Shown piece after piece: positions 1-8,500 of a DNA stretch of 13,924 bases. Source of the DNA: Asterionellopsis glacialis. Its lineage: Eukaryota; Bacillariophyta; Plagiogrammaphyceae; Rhaphoneidales; Asterionellopsidaceae. The position numbers were made by a program, and so were the translations under genes. The stretch is from assembly GCA_014885115.2 (NCBI GenBank), contig WKLE02001252.1, positions 2,017 through 15,940 on the forward strand. The letters are read 5' to 3'. A model generated the notes under the pieces. The model was not told where the DNA came from. It made no database searches and saw nothing but the letters and a program-made list of their open reading frames with translations. How positions within the stretch are numbered: position 1 is the first letter of the stretch; each line of letters starts with the position of its first letter.

Positions 1-1224
1 ACATGTCCCCAAATGAAATTGCTCGGTTACACGAGCAATATAATTCTGCAAGTGCAGCCTTCATCTCCTTTTGTTCTTGTCGGTAGTTTTCTGGTCGTTC
101 CTGTGATGGTGATACAGAATCAACCTTGGGAAAGGAGGAAGATGGTGGTGGATAAGACGTCGCAACTGGTGTCAAAACGGGTGAAAATTGATGCATATTA
201 CTTCCGCTATGACTGGATTCGCCGTTGCTAACATCTAAATGCCGATGATGTGCTACAAAGTCAAAAGCCCCCTGTAACAACTTGGGTTCTTTCCCCGAAA
301 GCATCCGAGCCGCCACTTCAGTAGATTCATATCGGTTCGAATAAAAGAACATGTCAACAAGTGCAATAACCCCATGGTGCTTGAGCACTCGGAGGCAAGC
401 CCGAGTCTAAAAGAAATCAAAAAATGCGAACTTCGTGAGAGACATCTTGATCAATTCAGTTCAAGTAACACAAGCGCTTCAACATTCTCACCATTTCCAT
501 GTCAACCTCAGATTTGGTTGATATCCATCTAGTATGATTCACTCCATCAATACGCATGACTACCCAGTTGATCGCCAAGTCCCAGTCACACTAAAGGGAA
601 GAGATGAATAAAAAAACGAGACCAGATGAGATCCACTCCCAAAAGAAAATCCGGTCGACAACAAACTCATTCTCATCTTCTCAAGTGGGCTAAATGATAA
701 AAAATCTTACATTTTGAATTTGCCAATTCTGACGTAAAAGGATGGGGACGACATAATCTTTTACAGGTTTGGCGGGTGGTTTGGGTGGTCTAAAAAGCTT
801 GAGATTTAACATGTTGGCAGAATCTAACAAGATGTTACATTCCCCACTTCGTGAATTGAGTGACATGAGCAATCGGTCTAGCAGATCTTGGATTTTTGTT
901 CGAGTTTCGTGTTTTGTTAGAAATTGTGATTCTACCTCGACGCGACGAAGAGCAGTAGCCCATTTTGAGAGTAAGGGATGGAAGGGTCGAGGATCTTCTG
1001 TACGTCGTAATACAAATCCCACACAAAATAGTAAAGCATTTCGTTCATACCTTTCATTGATAATGACTGTAGGACGAGTCAAAATATGCATGTGGTGCGT
1101 TGACAAAGAAATCATTTTTCCGGCCAACTCGTTGCCAGTGATAATGTATTCACTTGAAGAATCAAAGATTGACAAAGACTTTTCAGGATCTTGTTGCTGC
1201 TGTTGTAAAGGGTCATGCACCTCT

Positions 1225-1257
<33 letters not shown>

Positions 1258-2318
1258 ATACCGTCTTCTTGACTTTGAACATTGTCATCTGGTGCGTCAT
1301 TATGCAAATTGCCAGAAGAATTTCTCTTTGACTTGAAGGTTGACTCTGAAGATTCGGTATCCTTGCCGGCTCCAGTACTGCTGGTATGTTTTTGTTTTTC
1401 ACTACTCTGAATATTTTGGAAAGTTTCTATCAGTAATTGATGAATCCGATCTGTTGGTGTACTAATATCATTTTCCATAAAGTTACGTGGACTTTGAAAG
1501 CAAATTTTGGGCCCTGCATTTGTTTGGAAAAAAAATATAAAGAATGAGGAAAATTCAGTAAAAGGTTTGTATATGTTGTAAGAACAACAAGGTGATTTGT
1601 CCAAGTTTTAGCATCAGAGTCGTTATGATAACAGCAGTCACAACTCAATTTAAGGTTGGAAATGCTCAGAAATGGGTAAGAACGATGGTACTCGTCATAT
1701 GCACACAACAAGGGGAACAAATCCTTATATAGATGGGGGGACACAAATTTCCCACGATACGGTACATTCATCTAAGAGAATGAGAATGCACCATATGTAC
1801 CACTCACCAACAATATTATCAAATTCTGCATAAAAACAACAGAATAATGGACATTTCGTTGAGTCCATAGGAGTTGGCAATACCGTTCGAATCTTCAAAG
1901 CCTGTTGAACTATCCCCGGTCGAAGATTATGGTCAACATTTTCTTTGAATGCAGAAGTACGAGAACTTGCTGCTGCTGTGTTGGAGGAAGGTGTTGATGG
2001 TGTTGTTACTGTTGACGCGGCGGAGGTCGCGCCCCCCGACGTATCCAATCTTGGAACAATAGGTAATCGAGAAGTGTCTAATCTAACATTTTTCATGGAA
2101 GTAGAACTACCCTGCCTTCTGATTGATGAAATCGGTACAGCAGGTGACTTGATGGGTCGGGGCGATTGACGAGGAGACGATGTTGCGCTGCGAGTTTTCA
2201 CGAACGGATTTGGCGCCGCCGTTGCAGCCCCTGTTGGTGAAGCCATCGGGATGATGGCAGGAGGTGGTTGCTGTTGGTGCTGTTGATGGTTTTGCTGTGA
2301 CGTAGGAGTGCCAGACAT
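1..2318 (-). CDS. NPRL2: NPRL2-like GATOR1/SEACIT subunit, four exons seen, C-terminus beyond window
   Basis: The coding exons are 2318-1808, 1513-711, 590-492 and 406-1, giving 606 codons before the left edge. NPRL2 with NPRL3 and DEPDC5/Iml1 forms GATOR1 (yeast SEACIT), which inhibits TORC1 when amino acids are scarce; that role is family knowledge. Visible family blocks are FYAEFDNIVGPKICFQSP (residues 163-180, created by the first splice), YIITGNELAGKMI (293-305), RYERNALLFCVGFVL (325-339), RRVEVESQFL, DWDLAINWVVMRIDG at the start of exon 3, VLKHHGVIALVDMFFYSNRY at the start of exon 4, and LAELYCSCNRAISFGDM at the edge. Each matches an ordered segment of animal NPRL2, and all splices keep frame. 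Unlike the compact animal protein it has about 155 disordered N-terminal residues and an acidic, glutamine-rich insertion at roughly 207-285 (ten aspartates at 257-266). The ATG at 2318 sits in an AAAGATGTC context. Confidence 0.88.
407..491 (-). other. Intron 3 of the NPRL2-like gene (85 nt, phase 0)
   Basis: The donor is ATG|GTGAGA and the acceptor is TTTGATTTCTTTTAG. Splicing joins SEVDMEM to TRACLRVLKHHGVIALVD, which aligns with the animal [21 protein letters not shown] segment without a gap problem. Unspliced reading meets a TGA after CYLN. Confidence 0.85.
591..710 (-). other. Intron 2 of the NPRL2-like gene (120 nt, phase 0)
   Basis: The donor is AAT|GTAAGA and the acceptor is CTTCCCTTTAG. 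Reading through would stop a few codons later. Splicing gives QIQN followed by CDWDLAINWVV, matching the family order of variable linker then conserved WDL segment. Confidence 0.85.
1225..1257 (-). repeat. In-frame hexanucleotide microsatellite coding poly-aspartate
   Basis: Five and a half perfect TCGTCA units on the + strand read as alternating GAC/GAT codons on the minus strand, inside the NPRL2-like exon 2. The repeat supplies the ten-aspartate run. Because the unit is a multiple of three, unit gain or loss would keep frame. Confidence 0.9.
1514..1807 (-). other. Intron 1 of the NPRL2-like gene (294 nt, phase 1)
   Basis: The donor is G|GTGAGT and the acceptor is a T-rich stretch ending AAATGCAG. 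Splicing completes a glycine codon and joins DNIV to GPKICFQSP, restoring a conserved longin-domain segment that neither exon contains alone. The intron is the longest of the three and has stops in the protein frame. Confidence 0.88.
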
Positions 2319-2608
2319 CTTTGCTTTTTCGATTTGCCTTACTCACTAATTATAACTTGTTCACAGTCATCCAATTATTGTTTTGCATGCACAAAATACC
2401 GAATGCATGTTACAAGGAAGACTTAAAACAATAGTTGTAAATCATGAAGAAGCCAGCGTACTCTCTTTATGCTTTCATGATCGGGGAAATCTCCATCGGC
2501 AGAGCAAGTGTGGTTGAGAGAGGAGAGATATTCTGATCAATCGTGATGGAGGTCTACATGATGTAACATACGGTAAAAGATCTTCGACTAGAGAGACTAC
2601 CAGGTACC

Positions 2609-2788
2609 GTCTTTCTGACGACGAGAACAAGGGAAGAATGGACCGAACAAAAACCTAACTTGTCAAACACGCCATACACCCTCACAGAGATGAAGACAGA
2701 CGGCACAGGTTTACATTATTAGAGAAAAGGTTAATCTTTTTGGCGCGCTATCGTTTCCGGCGGATGTGCGGCGAACCTTTCGTCTAAT
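2609..2788. repeat. Diverged duplicated block, copy A (upstream of the NPRL2-like gene)
   Basis: This stretch matches 5145-5341 in order and orientation. Shared words are GTCTTTCTGAC, CCGAACRAAAAC, GACAGAYGGCACAGG followed by TTTACATTA, TTAGAGAAAAGGTTA, TTTTTGGCGCGC, GTTTCCGGCG and GAACCTTTCGKCTAAT. Copy A lacks two short inserts found in copy B, so it is the shorter copy (about 180 bases). No open frame or terminal inverted repeat is evident. Confidence 0.85.
2737..2748 (+). promoter_or_regulatory. E2F-like element TTTTTGGCGCGC in copy A
   Basis: The sequence contains TTTGGCGC, which fits the E2F/DP consensus TTTSSCGC. It lies about 420 bases upstream of the NPRL2-like start codon. The same dodecamer is kept in the diverged copy B. 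Whether it is bound by E2F is inference from the motif alone. Confidence 0.35.
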
Positions 2789-3135
2789 ACGAAACTACGG
2801 AACTCTATGGTATCTATGTCTACACGGTACTTTATCTAGATCCCGCTTCCAGTGTAGAGCGGTAGATAACACTGAAAAACGCTACGCTTCGCATAAATTT
2901 GGTTACGATGCTTGCATGGATGAAAACTGTTGAAAGAGCCGTCATGGACAAAGATGCAGAGATCCAACAACCAACAAAATAAAGGAAAGGAAGAGAAAAG
3001 GGGAAAAAAAACTTAAGCTACAGGATTTGAAGATTACGATGAAAATCTGTATATAAGGAATTGGGTTGGTTCTTTGTTGTTTTAGAGTTATAGCTGCCGT
3101 TACGAACATTATTTTGGGACGTTTTTCCTTGTTCG

Positions 3136-3153
3136 GACTTGAATATTCAAGTC
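3136..3153. repeat. 18-bp perfect palindrome
   Basis: GACTTGAATATTCAAGTC is its own reverse complement. It sits in non-coding sequence, so codon constraint does not explain it. A dimeric transcription-factor site is one possible role, and chance is another. Confidence 0.6.
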
Positions 3154-3163
3154 ATCTTGAGTT

Positions 3164-3195
3164 ATGTGGTCTCTAGTTAGAGGACCCTACCACAT
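3164..3195. repeat. Short inverted repeat
   Basis: ATGTGGT at 3164-3170 and ACCACAT at 3189-3195 are reverse complements, separated by 18 bases. It lies 10 bases from the 18-bp palindrome. The arms are only 7 bp, so a functional role is uncertain. Confidence 0.4.
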
Positions 3196-3823
3196 CTTAG
3201 GTCTAAACGAAGGACAATATTTTGGACGGTAATAGATCTACTTTGCTTTACGGAGTAAGTTGTACTACGTACTGAATGGCAATTTTGTAATCAACACAAA
3301 TTTGACAAGGTCTTACATTTTTTACTTTCGCTCTCTTTCAGTATGGTGATTTTGAGACATCTCTTGGTCCCAAGTATATCGTGACAGTAGGTCGCTCTTG
3401 GTTGGGAACGAGGCGGTGCGTATGTTGGGGCAAATATTCGAGGAGGGTGATGCTTCGGTCCTTCTTGGGACCAGGCTGCACAAAGTCAATTGTAATAAAA
3501 GTTACGAAGATTTTAGTTCGGTTGCTAAACACCTGCTTTTGGTTGTAGTACCTTTGATCAGCCACCTTAAAATTAGATAAGGTTCCTGAACAAAGATATG
3601 TCCCAGGCAGCATTTGATAAGCCAGAAAATGATAAACAAGGTTTTCTATGTCTAACGTTTGAGGTACGACCATACCGACAAAACTTAAAAATAACTTAGT
3701 TTGTTTATACCGGTGCCTTTAAACTTCTGAAGTAACGGATCTTCGTCAGCGAGCGATAGCTGGCCAGTGGTGGTGTCCTGCAGAGTCTTTGTACGAATAC
3801 TGCGCTTGAGATGACTATCAACT

Positions 3824-4054
3824 TCAAGGGTTCATTGTTCTAATGTCTCTGCATCTTAGGTCCATCCTCCCTATCCGTTTCTTTTCCTCGGCAGAATTAA
3901 CAAGTGCTTTTTTCAACTCGCCCTGGATCATTTCTCTCTCCATGAGCCACTTACGAGCCTCATCTTCATTTGATGCTAAATCATCACACCATTCGCTGCT
4001 TCGTTTTGAAAGAAGAGTTGCATTTTCTTGTACAAAGTAGTATGGATCAATCAT
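3824..4054 (-). CDS. Possible small downstream frame overlapping the cyclodeaminase stop (76 aa)
   Basis: The frame starts at an ATG sharing four bases (ATGA) with the stop of the cyclodeaminase gene and runs 76 codons. The product is charged and looks helical, with WLMEREMIQGELKKAL near the middle and a basic C-terminus; I recognise no domain. Eukaryotic mRNAs rarely use coupled overlapping frames. It may therefore be 3' UTR, an alternatively spliced or frameshifted C-terminal extension of the enzyme, or the result of an indel in the sequence. The cyclodeaminase domain looks finished before this point, so the extension is not needed for that fold. No typical splice of normal length was found that joins the two frames. 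Confidence 0.25.
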   Translation of the reverse strand: MIDPYYFVQENATLLSKRSSEWCDDLASNEDEARKWLMEREMIQGELKKALVNSAEEKKRIGRMDLRCRDIRTMNP

Positions 4055-4923
4055 TCTTCCTCCAAACCTAACAATTTCATTTCCACAAATTGAATTTCAC
4101 GAAGGAGCTTTTGCAAACGCTGTTTTTCGGCGTCTGGCGGTGAATTTACCAGTACAGTTTGATAGGCTGCCCGAGCTGCACCTGCTAATTGATGAATTCC
4201 AACCTTGGCATCGGATGTGATGTTAGGATTGCAATCGGGTAAAAATTCTTCAATCGACATGATGTGGGAATGACATGTTTCCAACAATTGAGTAGGTATA
4301 CGAAGAGCCGTAGCTTCAATTTCGGACTTTTCGTCGGGTGACATATTGGATTCCTTCCATGTACGTTGTAAATTTGCATAGGCTGTAGCATCGTCATCCG
4401 CGGCTTGCATTAGAGATGGAATGCTCATTTTGTCAATGAGAGAGGTAGCTTTGAGTGCTGCACCACTTTCTTTATCTTTTTTACGTTGCGTATATGCAGC
4501 TGCCATTTGGGCTGCTGCCACACCAATAGCTGCCCCCACAGCAGCAGCTGCACCACCACCAGGGGTAGGTTGTTTTGCTGATAAGGACGTTAAGAATTGA
4601 TGTAAAATTTGTTTGGAAGTTTGTGGAGTCGACATGTTTGTTTGCTTTGTTTCGGTTTGTTCTGAGACTCTTCCTGTAGGTACGTCTATTGACTGACTGT
4701 CTGTGCAATCTTGATCAATTAGATTCATTCGTAATACTCCTTCTCTTTGCACCTTTCGTCGGCTTGTTTCTTCAATGTCTCGATTGAGCTTCTTACTATC
4801 CGAAAGAGCACTATTAGACCATGGATGAGACCGACCTTGGAAGGACGAACTAGTTGTGAACGAGTTACATTCTGTTGATAATGATGCAAAGAGTAACAGG
4901 AATCCGCATGCTATGTTTTTCAT
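4051..4923 (-). CDS. Plastid-targeted standalone cyclodeaminase / methenyl-THF cyclohydrolase-like protein
   Basis: A single exon of 290 residues. Residues 1-21 are a signal peptide (short basic start, hydrophobic GFLLLFASL). Phe22 at the expected cleavage point is followed by a Ser/Thr/Arg-rich stretch, the ASAFAP-like bipartite signal that takes diatom proteins into the plastid. Residues 105-290 form an FTCD C-terminal (cyclodeaminase) domain: PTPGGGAAAAVGAAIGVAAA at 119-138, ADDDATAYANL at 175-185 (position of the family's conserved acidic residues), and NPNITSDAKVG at 232-242, ending in helical LREIQFVEMKLLGLEEE. Known members release ammonia from formimino-THF to give 5,10-methenyl-THF, or act as methenyl-THF cyclohydrolase. 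There is no formiminotransferase domain here, so the exact reaction is open. The ATG at 4923 has an AAAATG context. Stroma is the inferred location. Confidence 0.85.
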   Translation of the reverse strand: MKNIACGFLLLFASLSTECNSFTTSSSFQGRSHPWSNSALSDSKKLNRDIEETSRRKVQREGVLRMNLIDQDCTDSQSIDVPTGRVSEQTETKQTNMSTPQTSKQILHQFLTSLSAKQPTPGGGAAAAVGAAIGVAAAQMAAAYTQRKKDKESGAALKATSLIDKMSIPSLMQAADDDATAYANLQRTWKESNMSPDEKSEIEATALRIPTQLLETCHSHIMSIEEFLPDCNPNITSDAKVGIHQLAGAARAAYQTVLVNSPPDAEKQRLQKLLREIQFVEMKLLGLEEE

Positions 4924-5144
4924 TTTTATATTCTAGGTCCTATGGCTGTCCTTGAGAACAGATTGTCGATTTAAAAGGGTCGGGATCTGTGCTTTTCAAC
5001 TTGGCTTTTCAACACCTAAAAAGGTTTTGTCCATGATGTCGATGATGTTCAGTTTGAAGTTGCCGCAAGCTTGCAAAACTCTGCTTGGTACGAGTACGGT
5101 AGTGTCCTCTAGGACCGAAGGACGTACGTGCTAGTACAGTCCCA

Positions 5145-5341
5145 GTCTTTCTGACTGATGACAAGACAAAAACAAAGTGCAGTGAGCAGTGACCGAACGA
5201 AAACGAACATACAGACAGATGGCACAGGTTTACATTACAGTACTGTCTGTATTAGAGAAAAGGTTACATTTTTTTGGCGCGCACTTCATCGCAACGTTTC
5301 CGGCGACGGCGCTGCTGTACGGCCCGAACCTTTCGGCTAAT
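5145..5341. repeat. Diverged duplicated block, copy B (upstream of the cyclodeaminase gene)
   Basis: This is the partner of 2609-2788, in the same orientation. Copy B carries an extra 14-base insert, CAGTACTGTCTGTA, between TTTACATTA and TTAGAGAAAAGG, and a second short insert between GGCGCGC and GTTTCCGGCG. The flanks beyond GTCTTTCTGAC and CTAAT no longer match clearly, which sets the block limits. Confidence 0.85.
5269..5282 (+). promoter_or_regulatory. E2F-like element TTTTTTTGGCGCGC in copy B
   Basis: It contains the same TTTTTGGCGCGC as copy A, with TTTGGCGC fitting the E2F consensus TTTSSCGC, about 350 bases upstream of the cyclodeaminase ATG. Preservation of this core while the surrounding block has gained inserts is suggestive, but no binding evidence exists in the sequence. 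Confidence 0.35.
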
Positions 5342-5526
5342 TGAAAATGGTGCGACGGTGACATCATTATCGTGATAATTGATACCGGAAGATGAAGTAT
5401 AAGAACAAGTGCCGTTTTCCCTTGTAGTCATGTCTAGAGTTTGTTCTTTAGCTAGAGTGGATTTACTATTTTGTATATTACTTTAACATCATATTCATCT
5501 GGTAGACATCACAGTTTCCGATTGTT

Positions 5527-8500
5527 CTATTCTAGATGGCGCAAAGGTTGTCCATGCCTCACACGCTTCAATATGTCTCCCACGACTAGGCAGTAATCCT
5601 TATGGCCAGATATCAAATCAGTCACATCAATGTTTTCAACACCATGAATCTCCACAGGACATGTGCCACAAACCGGTCGTATCATGAGTCGTTTGAATTG
5701 GAACATGAGCGACAGGATATAATCTTTGCGAGAAAAGCAATTCACGAGGCGTCCAGCAACTACTTGCCGACAAGCAACCCAAGAAGATAAACTTAAATGA
5801 TTTGGCATACCCATCAGGATTGCATCTTCTACAATACCAGCAGGCTCACGCATCTTTTCTAAATTTTCCTCTCCGTTTGGTGTGCGACGCGGCTTTTGCC
5901 GGGAAGGCTGTTTTGAACCTTCACCATTGGGGTCAGGGGCACTACTTGAGCTCTTTTGCAATTGCATTTCTTCCCAGATCTCTTGATATCGAGCGAGTTC
6001 TTTGAGGCAAGTATAAATAACCCGCGCACCCATTGAATAACCTACCAATGTCACAGGTCGATGTCCTGCACGACTAAATAATAAGCTCTTGGCCAGCTCT
6101 TTTCCAGCTTCTTCCGCTCGCTCGATCATCAGTGTCCAAGTACCATCAATCATATTCGCAGCACTGACCAGTGCGTAAGGTAGAGCGATTGCAGACATGA
6201 GAGTAGAAAGTGCAGTCTGTCTCAGGATTTGTGCCGTAGCACCACCTACCATATCAAGAGCCATATCATCGACGCTATCACTCAACTCTAAGAGTAGATC
6301 GCTTTCCCACTTTACCGTGTACAGCTCCCCTCCATACATGGATTGATAATCCCAAACTGTAGAAACATGTTTGGGTGGAGCCTTCTCCTTTTCTTTGTCT
6401 TTTTCCTTGGCCTGAGAAGATTCGTTTGGCTTGGAAGATGTTGTACTAGAAGTATACATACTATCCGCACCTGAGGATGCCGTTGATACCAGTTCAGGTG
6501 CCACAGGAATCGAGTCTGTTCTAACCATTCTCGTTGTCGGTCCACGTCCACCAGAAAAGCTATCTTCATACGCTGTATGAGGATGTCTCCTATCTCCAAA
6601 TCGCTGCTTCCATCCCGCCTTACGCCTCGATGCGCCTTCTTCAGGAACGTCACGATTCTGGTTGCTACTAGTGTTGTTACTATAGTCATCTTCATGAGCA
6701 GAAATGAAGCCAAGTTCAGCAAACATCTTGTCCAATAACTCATCTTGTTCGTGTGTCAGAGCGTGCCGTCTTCGAGGTCCATCTTCAAGTGGGAAAAGAT
6801 TGGATGGATCACACCCATACGTTTGTTTCAAATAAGCCCACAATTGACGTTCTTCACCTCTCCATTTAGCAAGAATTCTAGCACATTTGCTCACATAATC
6901 AGGTTTGTAAATAGCATAAAAGCGTTCCAACTGTTCCAAACGATCAACCAATCTTGGATTTGTTGGTTCGCATCCCCAGGGACGTTGAAAGTCATGCTGA
7001 TCCCGTAACCAGCCCGATAGACAAATGGTAGAGAATAGTTCAGCCTCTATCTCTTTCGATTGAGCACGACGACCAGTAATGGGATTTCTTACTACTCCAC
7101 TTTCCTTTTGAAATGCAAATTCTGTAAGGCCATTGGTTCTCCGGTGCATTTTGTATGCTGCTAATCCACCCCCACCTACACCAAAGATAGCCGTAACAGC
7201 AGCTGTACTTGTGAGGGTGACAACAGCAGCTGTTGAACCAGCAATAGCTGCCACACCTGCTGCAATACCTGGTGCAGCTAGACCACCTGTGACAGCAAAC
7301 AACGTCCCTGCCAAGAGTCCAGCAGATCCAATTTTAAGTCCTCGTACAATTTGTGCCCTACGTTTTTGGACTCCAGTTTTCGCAGCATCACCAGCACTAT
7401 CATACCCCCGTCCTGGACGACTTGGCTTGTCTGAAAGTTGATGAAGTAACTTCCACGCAACTGCATGTTCCAGCGATTCAAATTTACGTGTTGCAATGTC
7501 AACTAGTACTTCATCACTGTATGGTACACTCTTATTCGTAGATCGACTGTACTTTGCTGATGAGGATTTATTGTGATTGCTAGTTCCGTCATTATCACCA
7601 CCATCATCTTCATGATCTGGTAAATATCCATATGGGTCTCTTTTCATTTCGCTAACAAGAACTATTACACCAATCTTCTTCATTACATGCCGTATCCGTG
7701 CATCATATCCTTGGTTACTTTGGAGCAGGTGTTGTAACAGTAGCAATGCCAAACACCGAAACCCAGATCCTGGTGTCAAAGATTCTAAAAATGGACGAAG
7801 TGATTCATCTTGATCCATTTCTTCAATAAAGCAACGGTCAGTATTATTGGTACCTGTTTTGGATGATGATGGGGTCATCTTACTTTTGTTATTGTAGGGT
7901 GATGTGTTGTCTTCCGCAGAAGAGGATAAGGTTATACCAATATCAGATGAAGGCGGTGAATCTGTTTTTGTACCATCATAACCTCCAGGATTTGGTAATA
8001 GTGAATTTGAGGTATCCAAATTACTTTTTGACTGTTGTTGTTGCTGCTGCTGCACTGCGGGATCCGTCATTTCTACCCCACCTTCTTCAAGACCTCCAAT
8101 ACTACTACCATTGCTCGGAGGTGGTGACGTTGGTTTACCAAATGATGCTGATGATGATCCCATCGTCTTTGTTGTGGTTGATGATGGTGCTGTGGGTGGT
8201 CGTTGCGGTGCTAAAAGTCGTGTCATCATGGGTAAGAATGCCTTGGCATGCATGCGATCCATTTCAAAATAATCAGCTGATGACAATAAAAAGTTTGACA
8301 GTAATTCATATCGTCTCAACCGATGTCTATTCCTGGCCAAGATAGCTGCATCACGTCGTCGATTTCCTCTTCGAGATGGTTGTGATGATGATGATGATGA
8401 TGATAATGGTGGTTGAGGTGGTATTGGTCTATTAGATGGTCTACTATTGAGAGAAGCCGAAGAATTTCCTCTGCCACTGGAAGATGAGTAACTTTGTACT

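Larger units (their letters stand above)
2319..3823. other. Intergenic region between the cyclodeaminase 3' side and the NPRL2-like promoter
   Basis: These 1.5 kb contain no gene I can support. The part nearest 2319 should hold the NPRL2-like promoter and 5' UTR. It contains one copy of the duplicated block (2609-2788), an 18-bp palindrome (3136-3153), a short inverted repeat (3164-3195), and an isolated 111-codon minus-strand frame (3338-3673). That frame has no recognisable domain and I do not call it a gene. Confidence 0.7.
4924..5526. other. Intergenic region: cyclodeaminase promoter and 3' side of the DUF726 gene
   Basis: About 600 bases separate the stop of the DUF726-type gene from the cyclodeaminase start. 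Apart from copy B of the duplicated block and its E2F-like element I see no gene. The small plus-strand frames here are short and cross the repeat. No clear TATA box was identified. Confidence 0.7.

Noticed and set aside
769..1272. 167-codon plus-strand frame ending in a poly-serine run
   Set aside because: Antisense to NPRL2-like exon 2, whose minus-strand product matches a known family across several blocks.
2609..2788. Duplicated block as a MITE or solo LTR
   Set aside because: I see no terminal inverted repeats, TG...CA ends or target-site duplication at either copy, so I list it only as a repeat.
4050..4080. A 40-50 base GT-AG intron joining the cyclodeaminase to the downstream frame
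   Set aside because: The length is well below the 85-294 nt introns seen in this window and the acceptor lacks a clear pyrimidine tract, so I did not model it.
7863..8345. 160-codon plus-strand frame
   Set aside because: It lies antisense inside the low-complexity part of the DUF726-type gene and its Leu/Val/Met-rich product is a by-product of the repeat codons.
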